From Kitasatospora mediocidica KCTC 9733 (GTDB lineage Bacteria; Actinomycetota; Actinomycetes; Streptomycetales; Streptomycetaceae), in assembly GCF_000744225.1 (NCBI RefSeq), contig NZ_JQLN01000004.1, positions 806,001 through 870,000 of the forward strand: 64,000 bases of DNA. The letters run 5' to 3'. Below the pieces are notes generated by a model. The model made no database searches. It worked only from the letters and a program-made list of their open reading frames with translations, and was not told the origin of the DNA. Positions within the stretch are counted from its first letter, which is position 1, and each line of letters starts with the position of its first letter. Of the stretch, positions 46,615 to 56,036 are shown piece after piece. The translations under genes were made by a program, and so were the position numbers.

Positions 46615-47934
46615 ATGGATCGCGCCACGCCGTCCCCCCAGCCCGCCGCCGCCGTCGGCGCGCCCACCCGCCGACACCGCCGCCGCACCGCCACCGCGGT
46701 GGCCGTCGCCGCCTTCAGCCTGCTGGCCGGCGGCGTGGCCGCCGTCGCCGGCGGCGGCTCCGCCCTCGCCTCCACCACCACGGCCGCCACCACCGGGGCG
46801 CTCAGCAGCAACTGGTACGCCTCGGCGCCGTACCTGATGCCCGAGGACAACACCCCGCCGGACGCCGCCGCGGTCATGGACGCCACCGGCCAGAAGGCCT
46901 TCCAGCTCGCCTTCGTGCTGGACTCCGGCGGCTGCACCCCGGCCTGGGGCGGCACCTCGTCCATCGACACCGACACCGTCATGCCGGCCGTGATCCAGAC
47001 GATCCGCGGCAAGGGCGGCGACGTCTCGGTCTCCTTCGGCGGCTACGGCGGCAACAAGCTCGGCCAGGGCTGCGGGACGCCCGAGGCCACCGCCGCCGCG
47101 TACCAGAAGGTCGTCACCAAGTACGGCCTGCACGCGATCGACTTCGACCTGGAGGAGCCGGAGTACGAGAACACCGCGGCGATCCACAACGAGATCGGCG
47201 CGGCCAAGATCCTCCAGCAGAACAACCCCGGCATCTACATCTCTATCACCACCGCCGGGACCACCGCCGGAACCGGCTGGTTCGGCACCCAGATGCTGAA
47301 CGAGGCGAAGTCGCAGGGCTTCACGCCGAACAACTTCTCGATCATGCCGTTCGACGGCGGCTTCAACGGCGGCGCCGCGCAGACCGCCGCGCTGGTGAGC
47401 TTCAACACCATCCTGCAGAACACCTTCGGCTGGAACGCGGCCACCGCGTACGCGCACGAGGGCATCTCGATGATGAACGGGCGCACCGACGCGGCCGAGT
47501 ACTTCAGCCAGGCCGACTTCCAGACCGTGCTGAACTTCGCCACCGCCAACGGGCTGGCCCGCTACACCTTCTGGTCCGTCAACCGCGACCGGCAGTGCGC
47601 CGGGACGGTCGACCCGGGCCTGTCGGGCGCCTGCTCCAGCGTGGCGCAGAACGACTGGGACTTCACCAAGTACACGGTGAAGTTCGCCGGTGCGACGCCG
47701 CCCGTCACCCCGCCGACCACGCCGCCCGTCACGCCCCCGGTGACCCCGCCGGTGACGCCCCCCAGCTCTCCCGGCACCTGCACGGCCGCGCCGTGGAGCG
47801 CGACGAGCACCTACACCGCGGGCAGCAAGGTGTCCTACAACGGGCACAACTACCACGCCAAGTGGTGGACGCTGAACGAGATTCCGACCGCGAGCGGCCA
47901 GTGGGGCGTCTGGGGTGACGACGGCCCCTGCTGA
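46615..47934 (+). CDS. Secreted GH18 chitinase with chitin-binding domain
   Basis: A 439-residue secreted enzyme: long signal region (TAVAVAAFSLLAGGVAAVAG, cleavage near SALA), a GH18 barrel with VSVSFGGYGGNK and the catalytic AIDFDLEE (the DxDxE motif), YTFWSVNRDRQC, a Pro/Thr/Val linker (TPPVTPPVTPP) and a C-terminal CBM5/12 domain (TYTAGSKVSYNGHNYHAKWW). The barrel resembles the compact bacterial chitinase group of ChiC/ChiD-like enzymes. ATG 46615 with GGAGA 5 nt upstream. Dre-like operator upstream. Confidence 0.94.
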   Translation: MDRATPSPQPAAAVGAPTRRHRRRTATAVAVAAFSLLAGGVAAVAGGGSALASTTTAATTGALSSNWYASAPYLMPEDNTPPDAAAVMDATGQKAFQLAFVLDSGGCTPAWGGTSSIDTDTVMPAVIQTIRGKGGDVSVSFGGYGGNKLGQGCGTPEATAAAYQKVVTKYGLHAIDFDLEEPEYENTAAIHNEIGAAKILQQNNPGIYISITTAGTTAGTGWFGTQMLNEAKSQGFTPNNFSIMPFDGGFNGGAAQTAALVSFNTILQNTFGWNAATAYAHEGISMMNGRTDAAEYFSQADFQTVLNFATANGLARYTFWSVNRDRQCAGTVDPGLSGACSSVAQNDWDFTKYTVKFAGATPPVTPPTTPPVTPPVTPPVTPPSSPGTCTAAPWSATSTYTAGSKVSYNGHNYHAKWWTLNEIPTASGQWGVWGDDGPC

Positions 47935-47955
47935 TCCCGCCCGACCCCGAGACGC

Positions 47956-48044
47956 CCGCCGCCCCGAGCAGACGCTGCCCGGGGCGGCGGTGCGTTCAGC
48001 GGACTGTGCCGGTGCCACGGCGGTGAGACCGCGGCACCGGCACA
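47956..48044. terminator. Two hairpins after the chitinase
   Basis: Stems of 11 bp (47956-47966/47980-47990) and 12 bp (48005-48016/48033-48044) lie between the convergent chitinase and lipase genes. Direct GGAATCAGG-type repeats follow to 48118. Confidence 0.75.
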
Positions 48045-48112
48045 GCGCGTGCGGCGCTGCGGCGAGGAATCAGGCTCGTGGGATCAGGCCGCCCGGAATC
48101 GGGCCCCGGGAA

Positions 48113-48907
48113 TCAGGCCGCGGCGGTGAAGGCCGGCAGGTAGCCGTACTGCTGGCCGTCGGCGGTGGGGTGGTAGCTCTGGTCGATCGGCAGCGTGGTG
48201 CTGTGCAGCCACGGGTCGTCGTTGCAGATCTCGTGGCCCGAGAAGTTGCCGCGGACGTCGGCGAAGGTGAAGCCGGCCCGGGCGGCGTGCTGGGAGATCA
48301 CCGAGTCCAGGGTGTCGGCAGCGCCGTTGATCGCGCTGCGCGAGGTGTCACTGATGCCGAACCAGCAGCTCCCGTTGATCTGGTAGAGCTCCGGGTAGCC
48401 CATCACCACGACGTGGGCGCTGGGCGACTTGGCGTGGATGGCGGCGTAGAGGTTGTCGAGCAGGGCGGGCAGGGTGTTGTTGGCGTACGCCTCCGCGGTC
48501 TGCACCGCGCTGAGGCAGGAGCTGGTGCCGTCCAGCACGCAGGTCTCCATGGTGTTGGAGAAGCCGGCGTCGTTGCCGCCGATGGTGAGGCTTATCAGGG
48601 TGGTGGAGGAACTCAGGGCGGACAGCTGGCTGTTCAGCACGTCACCGGTCGTGGCGCCGGAACACGCGACGAAGGTGAAGGAGGAGGGGGCGTTCGCCGC
48701 GGCCCACAGGCTGGCGTAGGCGCTGGTGCTGCGCTCACAGCTGCCGCTGGAGCTGGTGTAGTTGCCGGCCCCCACGCCGGACGAGTAGGAATCTCCCAAC
48801 GCTACGTATCTGACCGTAGCGGCGTTGGCGGGTGAGGCCAGGAAGAACGTCGCGACCGCCAGCAGGAACGCCATGGCGGCAACGGAGACAGCACGGACGG
48901 GACGCAT
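48113..48907 (-). CDS. Secreted SGNH/GDSL lipase
   Basis: A 264-residue secreted esterase: signal peptide (VSVAAMAFLLAVATFFLASP, cleavage near ANA), block I YVALGDSYSSGVGAGNYT with nucleophile Ser, FVACSGATTGDVL, block III LISLTIGGNDAGFSNTMETC, and the Asp-His pair near PIDQSYHPTADGQQ. Six Cys suggest disulfides. Similar to streptomycete secreted lipases/phospholipases of the SGNH clan. ATG 48907 with GGAGG 4 nt upstream. Confidence 0.93.
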   Translation of the reverse strand: MRPVRAVSVAAMAFLLAVATFFLASPANAATVRYVALGDSYSSGVGAGNYTSSSGSCERSTSAYASLWAAANAPSSFTFVACSGATTGDVLNSQLSALSSSTTLISLTIGGNDAGFSNTMETCVLDGTSSCLSAVQTAEAYANNTLPALLDNLYAAIHAKSPSAHVVVMGYPELYQINGSCWFGISDTSRSAINGAADTLDSVISQHAARAGFTFADVRGNFSGHEICNDDPWLHSTTLPIDQSYHPTADGQQYGYLPAFTAAA

Positions 48908-49303
48908 CGGACCTCCACGGGACTGTGACACGGGTCACTATGTGGTACCAGTGACGCTGCGTCGGGGGAAGTGCCCATGCCAAAGTTGTTGACGGGAATT
49001 CTCGTACCGGGACCTGGAGTTGGCCCGATTGTCAGTACGGCGTCGCACCATGTCCCCCGATGTCGGCCGATATCGCCCTGACCGGCAAGGCCCCTGATAC
49101 CCCGGGGGCTCGGCCGCCGCAGAACGGACATCGCACCCGCCCCCGTCGATCCGGGGCACAGCGGGGCAGGGCGGGAGGAAGCGGACGGCGGCGCACCCGC
49201 CGGCGACCCGGCGCACGGGAGCGCGAAACCACCGCGATCGTCACGCTCGGTGACAATCGCTCAGTGGTAACCGCTCAGTGATACTCCGCCAACCGACAAT
49301 CCG
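48908..49303. other. 396-bp gap lipase / Nudix
   Basis: Contains the lipase upstream region and, at its far end, three direct repeats CGCTC(A/G)GTG at 49244, 49258 and 49272 with a 14-bp period. I see no credible gene. Confidence 0.5.
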
Positions 49304-49912
49304 TCAGCCGGGTATCGGGAAGACCTCGCAGCCGCCCGCCGGCAGCTCCTCGATCGCCTCGTTCGCCGCCGCGGGCACGGCGAGGGTGCGCACCGCCGCG
49401 CGCACCGCGGCCCTGGCCTGCCGCAGGCCCGGTTCACCCCAGCCGAGCAGTTCCACGGCCAGACCGGGCGCGACCAGCAGCCGCCGGTAGTGGCGCCCGG
49501 AGGCCGGGTCGGGCACGCTCGGGCCCACCGTGTGCAGGGCCGCCGTCATCCGCACCCGGGCGCACTCATGGCCGCCGTTCGCCGAACCGACCCGGTCGTA
49601 GAGGTAGCCCAGGTAGTGCGCGGGCCCGATCACCGCCTGAGCCTCCTCCGCCGCCTCGCGGGCCAGCGCCGCCCCCGGGTCCCCGGCGTCCTCGGGCTCC
49701 AGCGAGCCGCCGGGCAGGCTGACGATGCCGTCCTTCGGGTTGACCAGGGTCAGCACCCGGCCGTCGCGCGCGAAGAGCCAGCCCCAGGACTGCTTGACCG
49801 GCAGCCACGACGGCACCGGCTCGTCGGGGCGCCACGGCCAGCCCGCGGCCGGACGGCGCCGGACCCGGCCGAGCAGGTCGGCGATCTCCGCGCTGTACTC
49901 GATCCGCTGCAT
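49304..49912 (-). CDS. Nudix hydrolase-like protein
   Basis: A 202-residue Nudix-fold protein: GWLFARDGRVLTLVNPKDGI, VSLPGGSLEPEDAGDPGAAL, AREAAEEAQAVIGPAHYLGY. The Nudix box is recognisable (GG...E...REAxEE) with two or three extra residues in the GDPG loop, so substrate geometry may differ. ATG 49912 with GGAGGGGG 5-6 nt upstream. Substrate not deducible. Confidence 0.82.
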   Translation of the reverse strand: MQRIEYSAEIADLLGRVRRRPAAGWPWRPDEPVPSWLPVKQSWGWLFARDGRVLTLVNPKDGIVSLPGGSLEPEDAGDPGAALAREAAEEAQAVIGPAHYLGYLYDRVGSANGGHECARVRMTAALHTVGPSVPDPASGRHYRRLLVAPGLAVELLGWGEPGLRQARAAVRAAVRTLAVPAAANEAIEELPAGGCEVFPIPG

Positions 49913-50158
49913 GCGTCCCCCTCCGCCGTCGGGCTCTCGGGCCGGTCGTCCTGGATTCGGTCACCGTGCCTGCGCGGGAGTCGGGGCTGGCGCAGGTGCC
50001 GGCGGTCGGGCGGCGGCGCGCGGGCGCACACCACCGCAGGCTCCGACCTGTTGATCTTCCCCGAACAGGCGGTCGATGAACAGTCCTCGCAGCCGCACGG
50101 GGCAAGGACGCAGCGCCGCACCCCGCCCGGACGGGCCCCGATGCCGAACCCTGAGGCG

Positions 50159-51424
50159 TCAGACCATCGGCCCACCACCCGCCCCGGGCGCGGTCCCGCG
50201 GCCGGACGGCTCCGGCAGGGCGAACCCGGACCGCACCCGCAGCGGACCCGTCACCCCGCCGGTGGCGTCGGGCACAGCGGACGGGGGCCGGGCCAGCGCC
50301 GCCCGCACGCCGTCCGCGTCCAGGGCCGACAGCCGACCGGCGGCCAACGCCCAGCCACGGACCACCCGCGGCCGCTCCCGCCCGCGGCTCCCACCGCGCC
50401 CGTCGCGCCCACCGCGCCCGGACCGCGCGCCCGGCACGGACCGCGCACCCTCATGGCGGGCGCTGTACGCCAGCAACTCGCCCGCCCGGCCCGCGCCCAG
50501 ACCGGCCGCCAGCGTGACGCAGAAGGCCTCCGCCTCGCGCGCCGGGAGGTAGCGCCGCGCGTGCTCGGCGCAGAGCTCCGCCGTCGCCACCGGCCCGTCG
50601 TCGTCACGGCTCTCGACACCCGGCGCGGCGTCGAACCGCAGCACCAAGCGGTGGCACCCCTCCCCCAGCCCGGCCAGCAGCGCGAGGTACACCGCGGCGA
50701 CGTACTCCAGCAGCTCCGCCGCCGCCCGCAGCCCGACGGCGGACGACGCCCCTGGCGGGCCCGACGGGCCCGACAGGCCCGACGGATCCGCTGGCGGCGG
50801 CGCCGATCGGCCCGGCGGCGCCGCGTCCCCCGGCCGCGCCGTCGCGTCGAGCAGCTCCTGGTAGGCCACCGAGATCCGCACCCTGGCCAGGTGGTCCGCC
50901 ACCAGCGCGGGCAGCAGCTCGGACAGGGCCGCGCCGTCGTAGACGAACGGCTCCCCGGCCAACTCCGGATCCGCCGCGTACGCCACCCGGGCGGCCGGGT
51001 CCTGCGGGGCCAGCCCGCGCGCCGCGCAGAAGTCCGCGAAATCGAGGGGCTCCAGCACCCGCAGGTGGACCTCGAAGCCCTGGTCGAGCGCGGCCCGGAG
51101 CTGGACCTGCGTGCGATCCAGGTACCCCGGGTAGTCGGTCCCGCCGAAGACGCCGTCGCGGCCCAGGCGGCGGAAGTCGATCGCGTCCGCCGCCAGCGCG
51201 AGCGCGACCGGCTGCACCAGCGGCGCACCACCCGCCCGCAGACCGGCCATCGGCCGGGCCCCGCCGCCGCCACTACCACCGCCACCACCCCCAGCGGCTC
51301 CCCCGCCACCGCCGAACCCCGGCGGCAGCCCCACCAGGGGCGCCGCACCAGCCGGCCGCCGGTCAGCCGGACGCCCGGCGGGACGACGGCGCTGCTGCGA
51401 GCGCTGCTGCGACTTCTCGGACAT
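50159..51424 (-). CDS. Hypothetical protein with Gly-rich N-terminus
   Basis: A 421-residue protein of no family I recognise. The first 60 residues are basic then Gly-rich (FGGGGGAAGGGG). The body has GGTDYPGYLDRTQVQLRAAL, EPLDFADFCAARGLAPQDPA and LLEYVAAVYLALLAGLGEGC. A Gly/Arg-rich stretch (SGRGGRDGRGGSRGRERP) lies near residue 350. No signal peptide or TM. ATG 51424. Divergent from sbcD with a 265-bp gap; possible functional link to DNA repair by position only. Confidence 0.75.
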   Translation of the reverse strand: MSEKSQQRSQQRRRPAGRPADRRPAGAAPLVGLPPGFGGGGGAAGGGGGGSGGGGARPMAGLRAGGAPLVQPVALALAADAIDFRRLGRDGVFGGTDYPGYLDRTQVQLRAALDQGFEVHLRVLEPLDFADFCAARGLAPQDPAARVAYAADPELAGEPFVYDGAALSELLPALVADHLARVRISVAYQELLDATARPGDAAPPGRSAPPPADPSGLSGPSGPPGASSAVGLRAAAELLEYVAAVYLALLAGLGEGCHRLVLRFDAAPGVESRDDDGPVATAELCAEHARRYLPAREAEAFCVTLAAGLGAGRAGELLAYSARHEGARSVPGARSGRGGRDGRGGSRGRERPRVVRGWALAAGRLSALDADGVRAALARPPSAVPDATGGVTGPLRVRSGFALPEPSGRGTAPGAGGGPMV

Positions 51425-51689
51425 GACGGCCTCCCTGGATCGAACGGACGGACCACCACCGACCCCCGGGAACCCCCGGTGGGCCGACGCCGCCGACCAT
51501 ACACAGAGCGACTGACAATCCACGCTCCGTCACCGAGCGTGAGCAATCGCAGACCACCACGGAATGTCAGTCCCCGTTGCTAGGGTCGCCGCTGTAGACC
51601 GTCCAGCCCCCCGACGCCCCACTCGCCCCTCGACCCTCGAAGCACCTCCCCCGCCCAACCGCCCCAGCCGCCCTCCCGGAGCACACCCC

Positions 51690-52859
51690 ATGCGACTGCT
51701 GCACACCTCGGACTGGCACCTGGGCCGCTCCTTCCACCGGGAGAGCCTGCTCGACGCCCAGCGCGCCTTCCTCGACCATCTGGTGGCGGTGGTCCGCGAG
51801 CAGCAGGTCGACGCCGTGCTCGTCGCCGGGGACGTCTACGACCGCGCGCTGCCCGGTCTGGAGGCGGTCGGGCTCTTCGACGAGGTGCTGCACCGGCTGG
51901 CCGACCTCGACGTGCCGGCCGTCTTCATCAGCGGCAACCACGACTCGGCCCGCCGCCTGGGCGTCGGCGCCGGTCTGATCGGCCGCGCCGGGATCCACCT
52001 GCGCACCGACCCGCAGGGCTGCGCGACCCCGGTGCTGCTGGCCGACGCGCACGGCCCGGTCGCCGTCTACGGGCTGCCGTACCTGGAGCCGCTGCTGGTC
52101 CGCGAGCGCTTCGGCCTGGAGCGCGGCGGCCACGCGGCGGTGCTCGGCGCCGCGATGGACCAGGTCCGCGCCGATCTGGCGGCCCGCCCGGCGGGTACCC
52201 GGGCGGTCGTCCTGGCGCACGCCTTCGTCACCGGCGGCGCGGCCAGCGACAGCGAGCGCGACATCGCGGTGGGCGGCGTGGCGAGCGTCCCGGCCGCGGT
52301 CTTCGACGGCGTGCACTACGCGGCCCTCGGCCACCTGCACGGCGCCCAGACGCTGGCCCCGCACCTGCGCTACAGCGGTTCCCCGCTGGCCTACTCCTTC
52401 TCCGAAGAGCTCCAGCGCAAGAGCATGTGGCTGGTCGACCTGGCCGCCGACGGCTCGGTGAGCGCCGAGCGGCTGGACTGCCCGGTCCCGCGCCCGCTCA
52501 AACGGCTGCGCGGACGGCTGGCGGAGCTGCTGGAGGATCCGGCGCTAGAGGCCCACGAGCAGTCCTGGGTGCAGGCGACGCTGACCGACCCGGGCCGTCC
52601 CGCCGATCCGATGGAACGCCTGCGCCGCCGCTTCCCGCACACCCTCCAGCTGGTCTTCGAACCGGCCGAGGAGAGCGGCGACGGCCTGCCCTCCTACGCG
52701 GCCCGGGTCCGCGGCCGCGACGACCTGGAGGTCGCCGAGAGCTTCGTGCGGCACGTACGCCCCGGCATCGAGCTGGACGCGACCGAGCGCGACTGGCTGC
52801 GCGAGGGCTTCGAACACGTCCGCGAGTCCGACGACCGCACCCGGGAGCTGCCCCGATGA
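51690..52859 (+). CDS. sbcD: Exonuclease subunit SbcD
   Basis: Mre11-type nuclease of the SbcCD complex, cutting hairpins and protein-blocked DNA ends. The 389 residues show the metallophosphatase motifs MRLLHTSDWHLGRSF, AVLVAGDVYDRALP, VFISGNHDSARRL, VVLAHAFVTGG and AALGHLHGAQTL. ATG 51690 with CGGAG about 8 nt upstream. The stop overlaps the sbcC start (ATGA). Confidence 0.97.
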   Translation: MRLLHTSDWHLGRSFHRESLLDAQRAFLDHLVAVVREQQVDAVLVAGDVYDRALPGLEAVGLFDEVLHRLADLDVPAVFISGNHDSARRLGVGAGLIGRAGIHLRTDPQGCATPVLLADAHGPVAVYGLPYLEPLLVRERFGLERGGHAAVLGAAMDQVRADLAARPAGTRAVVLAHAFVTGGAASDSERDIAVGGVASVPAAVFDGVHYAALGHLHGAQTLAPHLRYSGSPLAYSFSEELQRKSMWLVDLAADGSVSAERLDCPVPRPLKRLRGRLAELLEDPALEAHEQSWVQATLTDPGRPADPMERLRRRFPHTLQLVFEPAEESGDGLPSYAARVRGRDDLEVAESFVRHVRPGIELDATERDWLREGFEHVRESDDRTRELPR

Positions 52860-55800
52860 GACTGCACCGGCTGACCGTCACCGCCTTCGGCCCGTTCGCC
52901 GGCCGCGAGGAGGTCGACTTCGACGCGCTCTCCACCGGCGGCCTCTTCCTGCTGCGCGGGGCGACCGGCGCGGGCAAGAGCAGCGTGCTCGACGCGGTCT
53001 GCTACGCCCTCTACGGCGAGCTGCCCGGCAGCCGCAAGGCGAACAGGATGCGCAGCGACCACGCCGCCCCGGACCGGCTGACCGAGGTCCGGTTGGAGCT
53101 GACGCTCGGCGGGCGGCGGCTGGAGATCACCCGGATCCCCGAGCAGCTGCGCCCCAAGAAGCGCGGCACCGGCTGGACCCCGGAGAAGGCGCAGACCCTG
53201 CTGCGCGAGTGGGCCGCCGACGCGGGCGAGGGCGCGCCCGGCTGGCGGGCGGGCAGCCGCTCGCACCAGGAGACCGGCGAGGAGATCCTGCGCCTGATCG
53301 GGATGAGCCGCGAGCAGTTCTGCCAGGTGGTGCTGCTACCGCAGGGCGACTTCGCGCGGTTCCTGAAGGCCGACGCCACGCACCGCGCCGAGCTGCTCGG
53401 CAAGCTGTTCGACACCGCCCGGTTCGGCCGGGTGGAGGACTGGCTGGCCGAGCGCCGCCGCCGGCAGGAGGCCGCCGTGCAGGCCGGCCTGCGGGGGCTG
53501 CGCGAGCTGGTCAGCCGCACCGAGCAGGCGGCCGGGCCGGGCGCCGAACCGGCCGCCGAGTGGATCCCGGCGGAGGGCGAGCCCCGAACCGCGGACGACC
53601 TCGCCGGGGCCGCGCTCGGCTGGGCCGCCGTCCTGCGCAGCGGCGCGGCCGAGCAGTTGGCCGTCGCCGAGGCCGCGCTGGCCGGTGCCGAGGAGCACCA
53701 GCGGGCCGCCCAGCAGGAGCTGTCGGCGGCCGAGGAGCTGGCGGGCCGTCAGCGTCAGCACCGCGCGGCGCTGGACCGGGCGGCCACCCTGGCGGCCACC
53801 GAGGAGCAGGAGGCCGCCGAGCGGCAGCGGCTGGCGCTGGCGCAGGCCGCGGTCGGTGTGGAGTCGGCGCTGCGGCTGCGGGCCGGCGCCGCGGACGGAC
53901 GGCGGCGGGCCGCCGCGGCCGAGGCCGAGCAGCGCCGCCGGCTCGGCGACGCCCCCGAGGCGGCGGCCGGTGTGGCCGAGCTGACCGCCGCCGAGGCGGG
54001 CGTGCGGGAGGCGATCGGGCGGCTGCGGGCGGCCGCCGAGGACGAGCGCCGCTGCGCCGCACTCCTCGCCGAGCAGTCCACCGAGGCCGCCGACCGCCGC
54101 CAGGCCGAGGAACTCGCCGAGGAGGCCGAACTGTGGCTGGCCGGCCATCAGGCCGAGTCGGACACGCTGCGCGAGCAGGAGGCACAGGCCCGCGAGGCCG
54201 CCGCCCGCACCGAACAGCTGGAGGCCCGCCGCGCCGACACCGCGCAGCGGTTGGACGCCGCCCGCCGCCGCGACGAGCTGCGCGCCCTGGCCGCCGAGGC
54301 CGAGGCCGGGCTGCTCGGCCTGCAGAAGACGGCGCTGGACGCCCGCGAGCACACCCTCGACCTGCGTCGGCGCCGGCTGGACGGGATGGCCGCCGAGCTG
54401 GCGGGCCGGCTCCGCGCCGGGGAGGCCTGCCGGGTCTGCGGGTCCGCCGCACACCCGGCCCCGGCCGCGCCGACCGGTGAGCCGGTCCGCCCGCAGGACG
54501 AAGAGGCCGCCGCAGCCGTCCAGCAGTCCGCCGAACTGGCTCTGGGCGCGGCCCGCGAGGCGCTGACCGGCCTCCAGCTGGGGGCGGCCACCGCGGCCGG
54601 CACCGCCGGTGAGGAGCCGGCCGCCGAGCTGGCCGAGCAGGTGGCCGCGTTGACCCGCGAGCACCGCTCGGCGCTGCACGCGGCCGAGCAGCTGACCGTC
54701 CTGCTCCAGCGCCGGGAGCGGCTGGAGCACGGCCACCAGCACTACGGCGAGCAGCTGCACGAGAGCCGCGAGCGGGTGGCGGCCCGCACCGCGCGGTTGG
54801 AGACGCTGGCCGCCGAGCACCACGAGCTGGCCCAGCGGGTCGCCGAGGCCCGTGGCGACGCCCCGTCGGTGGCCGAACGGGCCGCCGGTCTCGACCGGTT
54901 GGCCACCCGGCTGGGTGCCGCGGCGAGCGCCGCGCGCGCCGCCGAGGAGGCCGCCACCCGACTGGCCGAGGCCGAGGCCGAGCTGCTGCGAGCCGCGCAC
55001 GCGGCGGGTTTCGACACGCCGCAGGAGGCCGAGGCCGTCCGGATGCCGGCCGAGCGGCAGGCCGAGTTGCGCGAGCGGCTGGAGCGGCGGGCCGCCGAGC
55101 GGTCGGCGGTCACCGACCTGCTGGCGGATGCCGCGCTGGTGGCGGCGGCGACCTGCCCACCGGCCGATCCGACGGCCGCCCGGGAGGGCCTGCGCGCGGC
55201 CGTCGACCGGTTGCGGGCGCTCTCGTCTACCGAGCACACCGCCCGCGAGCGGCGGGCCGAACTGGCCCGGCTGGGCGGCCTGCTGACCCGGCTGGCCGAG
55301 GAACTCGCGCCGCTGCTGGCCGAGTTCGGCCGGATCACCCGGCTGGCCCAGCTGGCCGGCGGGACGGGCGGGGACAACCGCCTCAAGATGGGCCTGGAGT
55401 CGTACGTGCTGGCGGCCCGTCTCGAACAGGTGGCGGCGGCGGCCAGCGCCCGGCTGGTCCGGATGTCCGGCGGCCGCTACACCCTGGCGCACAGCGATCA
55501 GCGGGCCGCCGGCAACCGCCGCTCGGGCCTCTCGCTGCTGGTGGTGGACGCCTGGACGGGCACCGAGCGGGACACCGCCACGCTCTCCGGCGGCGAGAGC
55601 TTCTTCGCCTCGCTGGCGCTGGCCCTGGGCCTGGCCGACGTGGTGACCGACGAGGCCGGCGGCATGCCGCTGGACACCCTGTTCATCGACGAGGGCTTCG
55701 GCACCCTGGACGAGCAGGCCCTGGAGGAGGTGATGGACGTGCTGGACGGGCTGCGCGAGCGCGACCGCGCCGTCGGGATCGTCAGCCACGTCGCGGATCT

Positions 55801-55885
55801 GCGCCAGCGGATCCCGGCTCAACTGCTGGTCCGCAAGGGCCGGCAGGGCTCGACCCTCCAGCTCACCGGTCCGGAGGCGAGCTGA
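52856..55885 (+). CDS. sbcC: Exonuclease subunit SbcC
   Basis: Rad50-type SMC-like ATPase. The 1009 residues have an N-terminal Walker A GATGAGKSSVLDAV, long Ala/Glu/Arg-rich coiled coils either side of a zinc hook GEACRVCGSAA near residue 525, and the C-terminal signature LSGGESFFASLALALGLAD with Walker B DTLFIDEGFGTLDEQALEEV. Full length. Translationally coupled to sbcD. Confidence 0.97.
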   Translation: MRLHRLTVTAFGPFAGREEVDFDALSTGGLFLLRGATGAGKSSVLDAVCYALYGELPGSRKANRMRSDHAAPDRLTEVRLELTLGGRRLEITRIPEQLRPKKRGTGWTPEKAQTLLREWAADAGEGAPGWRAGSRSHQETGEEILRLIGMSREQFCQVVLLPQGDFARFLKADATHRAELLGKLFDTARFGRVEDWLAERRRRQEAAVQAGLRGLRELVSRTEQAAGPGAEPAAEWIPAEGEPRTADDLAGAALGWAAVLRSGAAEQLAVAEAALAGAEEHQRAAQQELSAAEELAGRQRQHRAALDRAATLAATEEQEAAERQRLALAQAAVGVESALRLRAGAADGRRRAAAAEAEQRRRLGDAPEAAAGVAELTAAEAGVREAIGRLRAAAEDERRCAALLAEQSTEAADRRQAEELAEEAELWLAGHQAESDTLREQEAQAREAAARTEQLEARRADTAQRLDAARRRDELRALAAEAEAGLLGLQKTALDAREHTLDLRRRRLDGMAAELAGRLRAGEACRVCGSAAHPAPAAPTGEPVRPQDEEAAAAVQQSAELALGAAREALTGLQLGAATAAGTAGEEPAAELAEQVAALTREHRSALHAAEQLTVLLQRRERLEHGHQHYGEQLHESRERVAARTARLETLAAEHHELAQRVAEARGDAPSVAERAAGLDRLATRLGAAASAARAAEEAATRLAEAEAELLRAAHAAGFDTPQEAEAVRMPAERQAELRERLERRAAERSAVTDLLADAALVAAATCPPADPTAAREGLRAAVDRLRALSSTEHTARERRAELARLGGLLTRLAEELAPLLAEFGRITRLAQLAGGTGGDNRLKMGLESYVLAARLEQVAAAASARLVRMSGGRYTLAHSDQRAAGNRRSGLSLLVVDAWTGTERDTATLSGGESFFASLALALGLADVVTDEAGGMPLDTLFIDEGFGTLDEQALEEVMDVLDGLRERDRAVGIVSHVADLRQRIPAQLLVRKGRQGSTLQLTGPEAS

Positions 55886-55898
55886 GAGACGGGCTGGG

Positions 55899-55967
55899 TG
55901 ATCAGCTGATCAGTTCTGTCAGTTCCTGTCACAGACATTGACAGATTCCAACAAAACCAAATACTTC
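55899..55967 (+). promoter_or_regulatory. GH27 upstream palindromes and promoter
   Basis: TGATCAGCTGATCA (55899-55912) is a perfect palindrome. CTGTCA occurs at 55916 and 55926 with inverted TGACAG at 55939. A -35 TTGACA (55938-55943) lies 18 bp before TACTTC (55962-55967). The stretch to 56036 is unusually AT-rich for this window. Confidence 0.6.
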
Positions 55968-56036
55968 TCGACATGGGGCGCGTTGGCCAAACATTTTCCC
56001 TCAGGCCCACATCCCGCCCGACGGAAGGTGTTTGGA

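Noticed and set aside
53336..55822. Long open frame antisense to sbcC
   Set aside because: Low-complexity Gly/Gln/Leu translation caused by the biased coiled-coil codons of sbcC.
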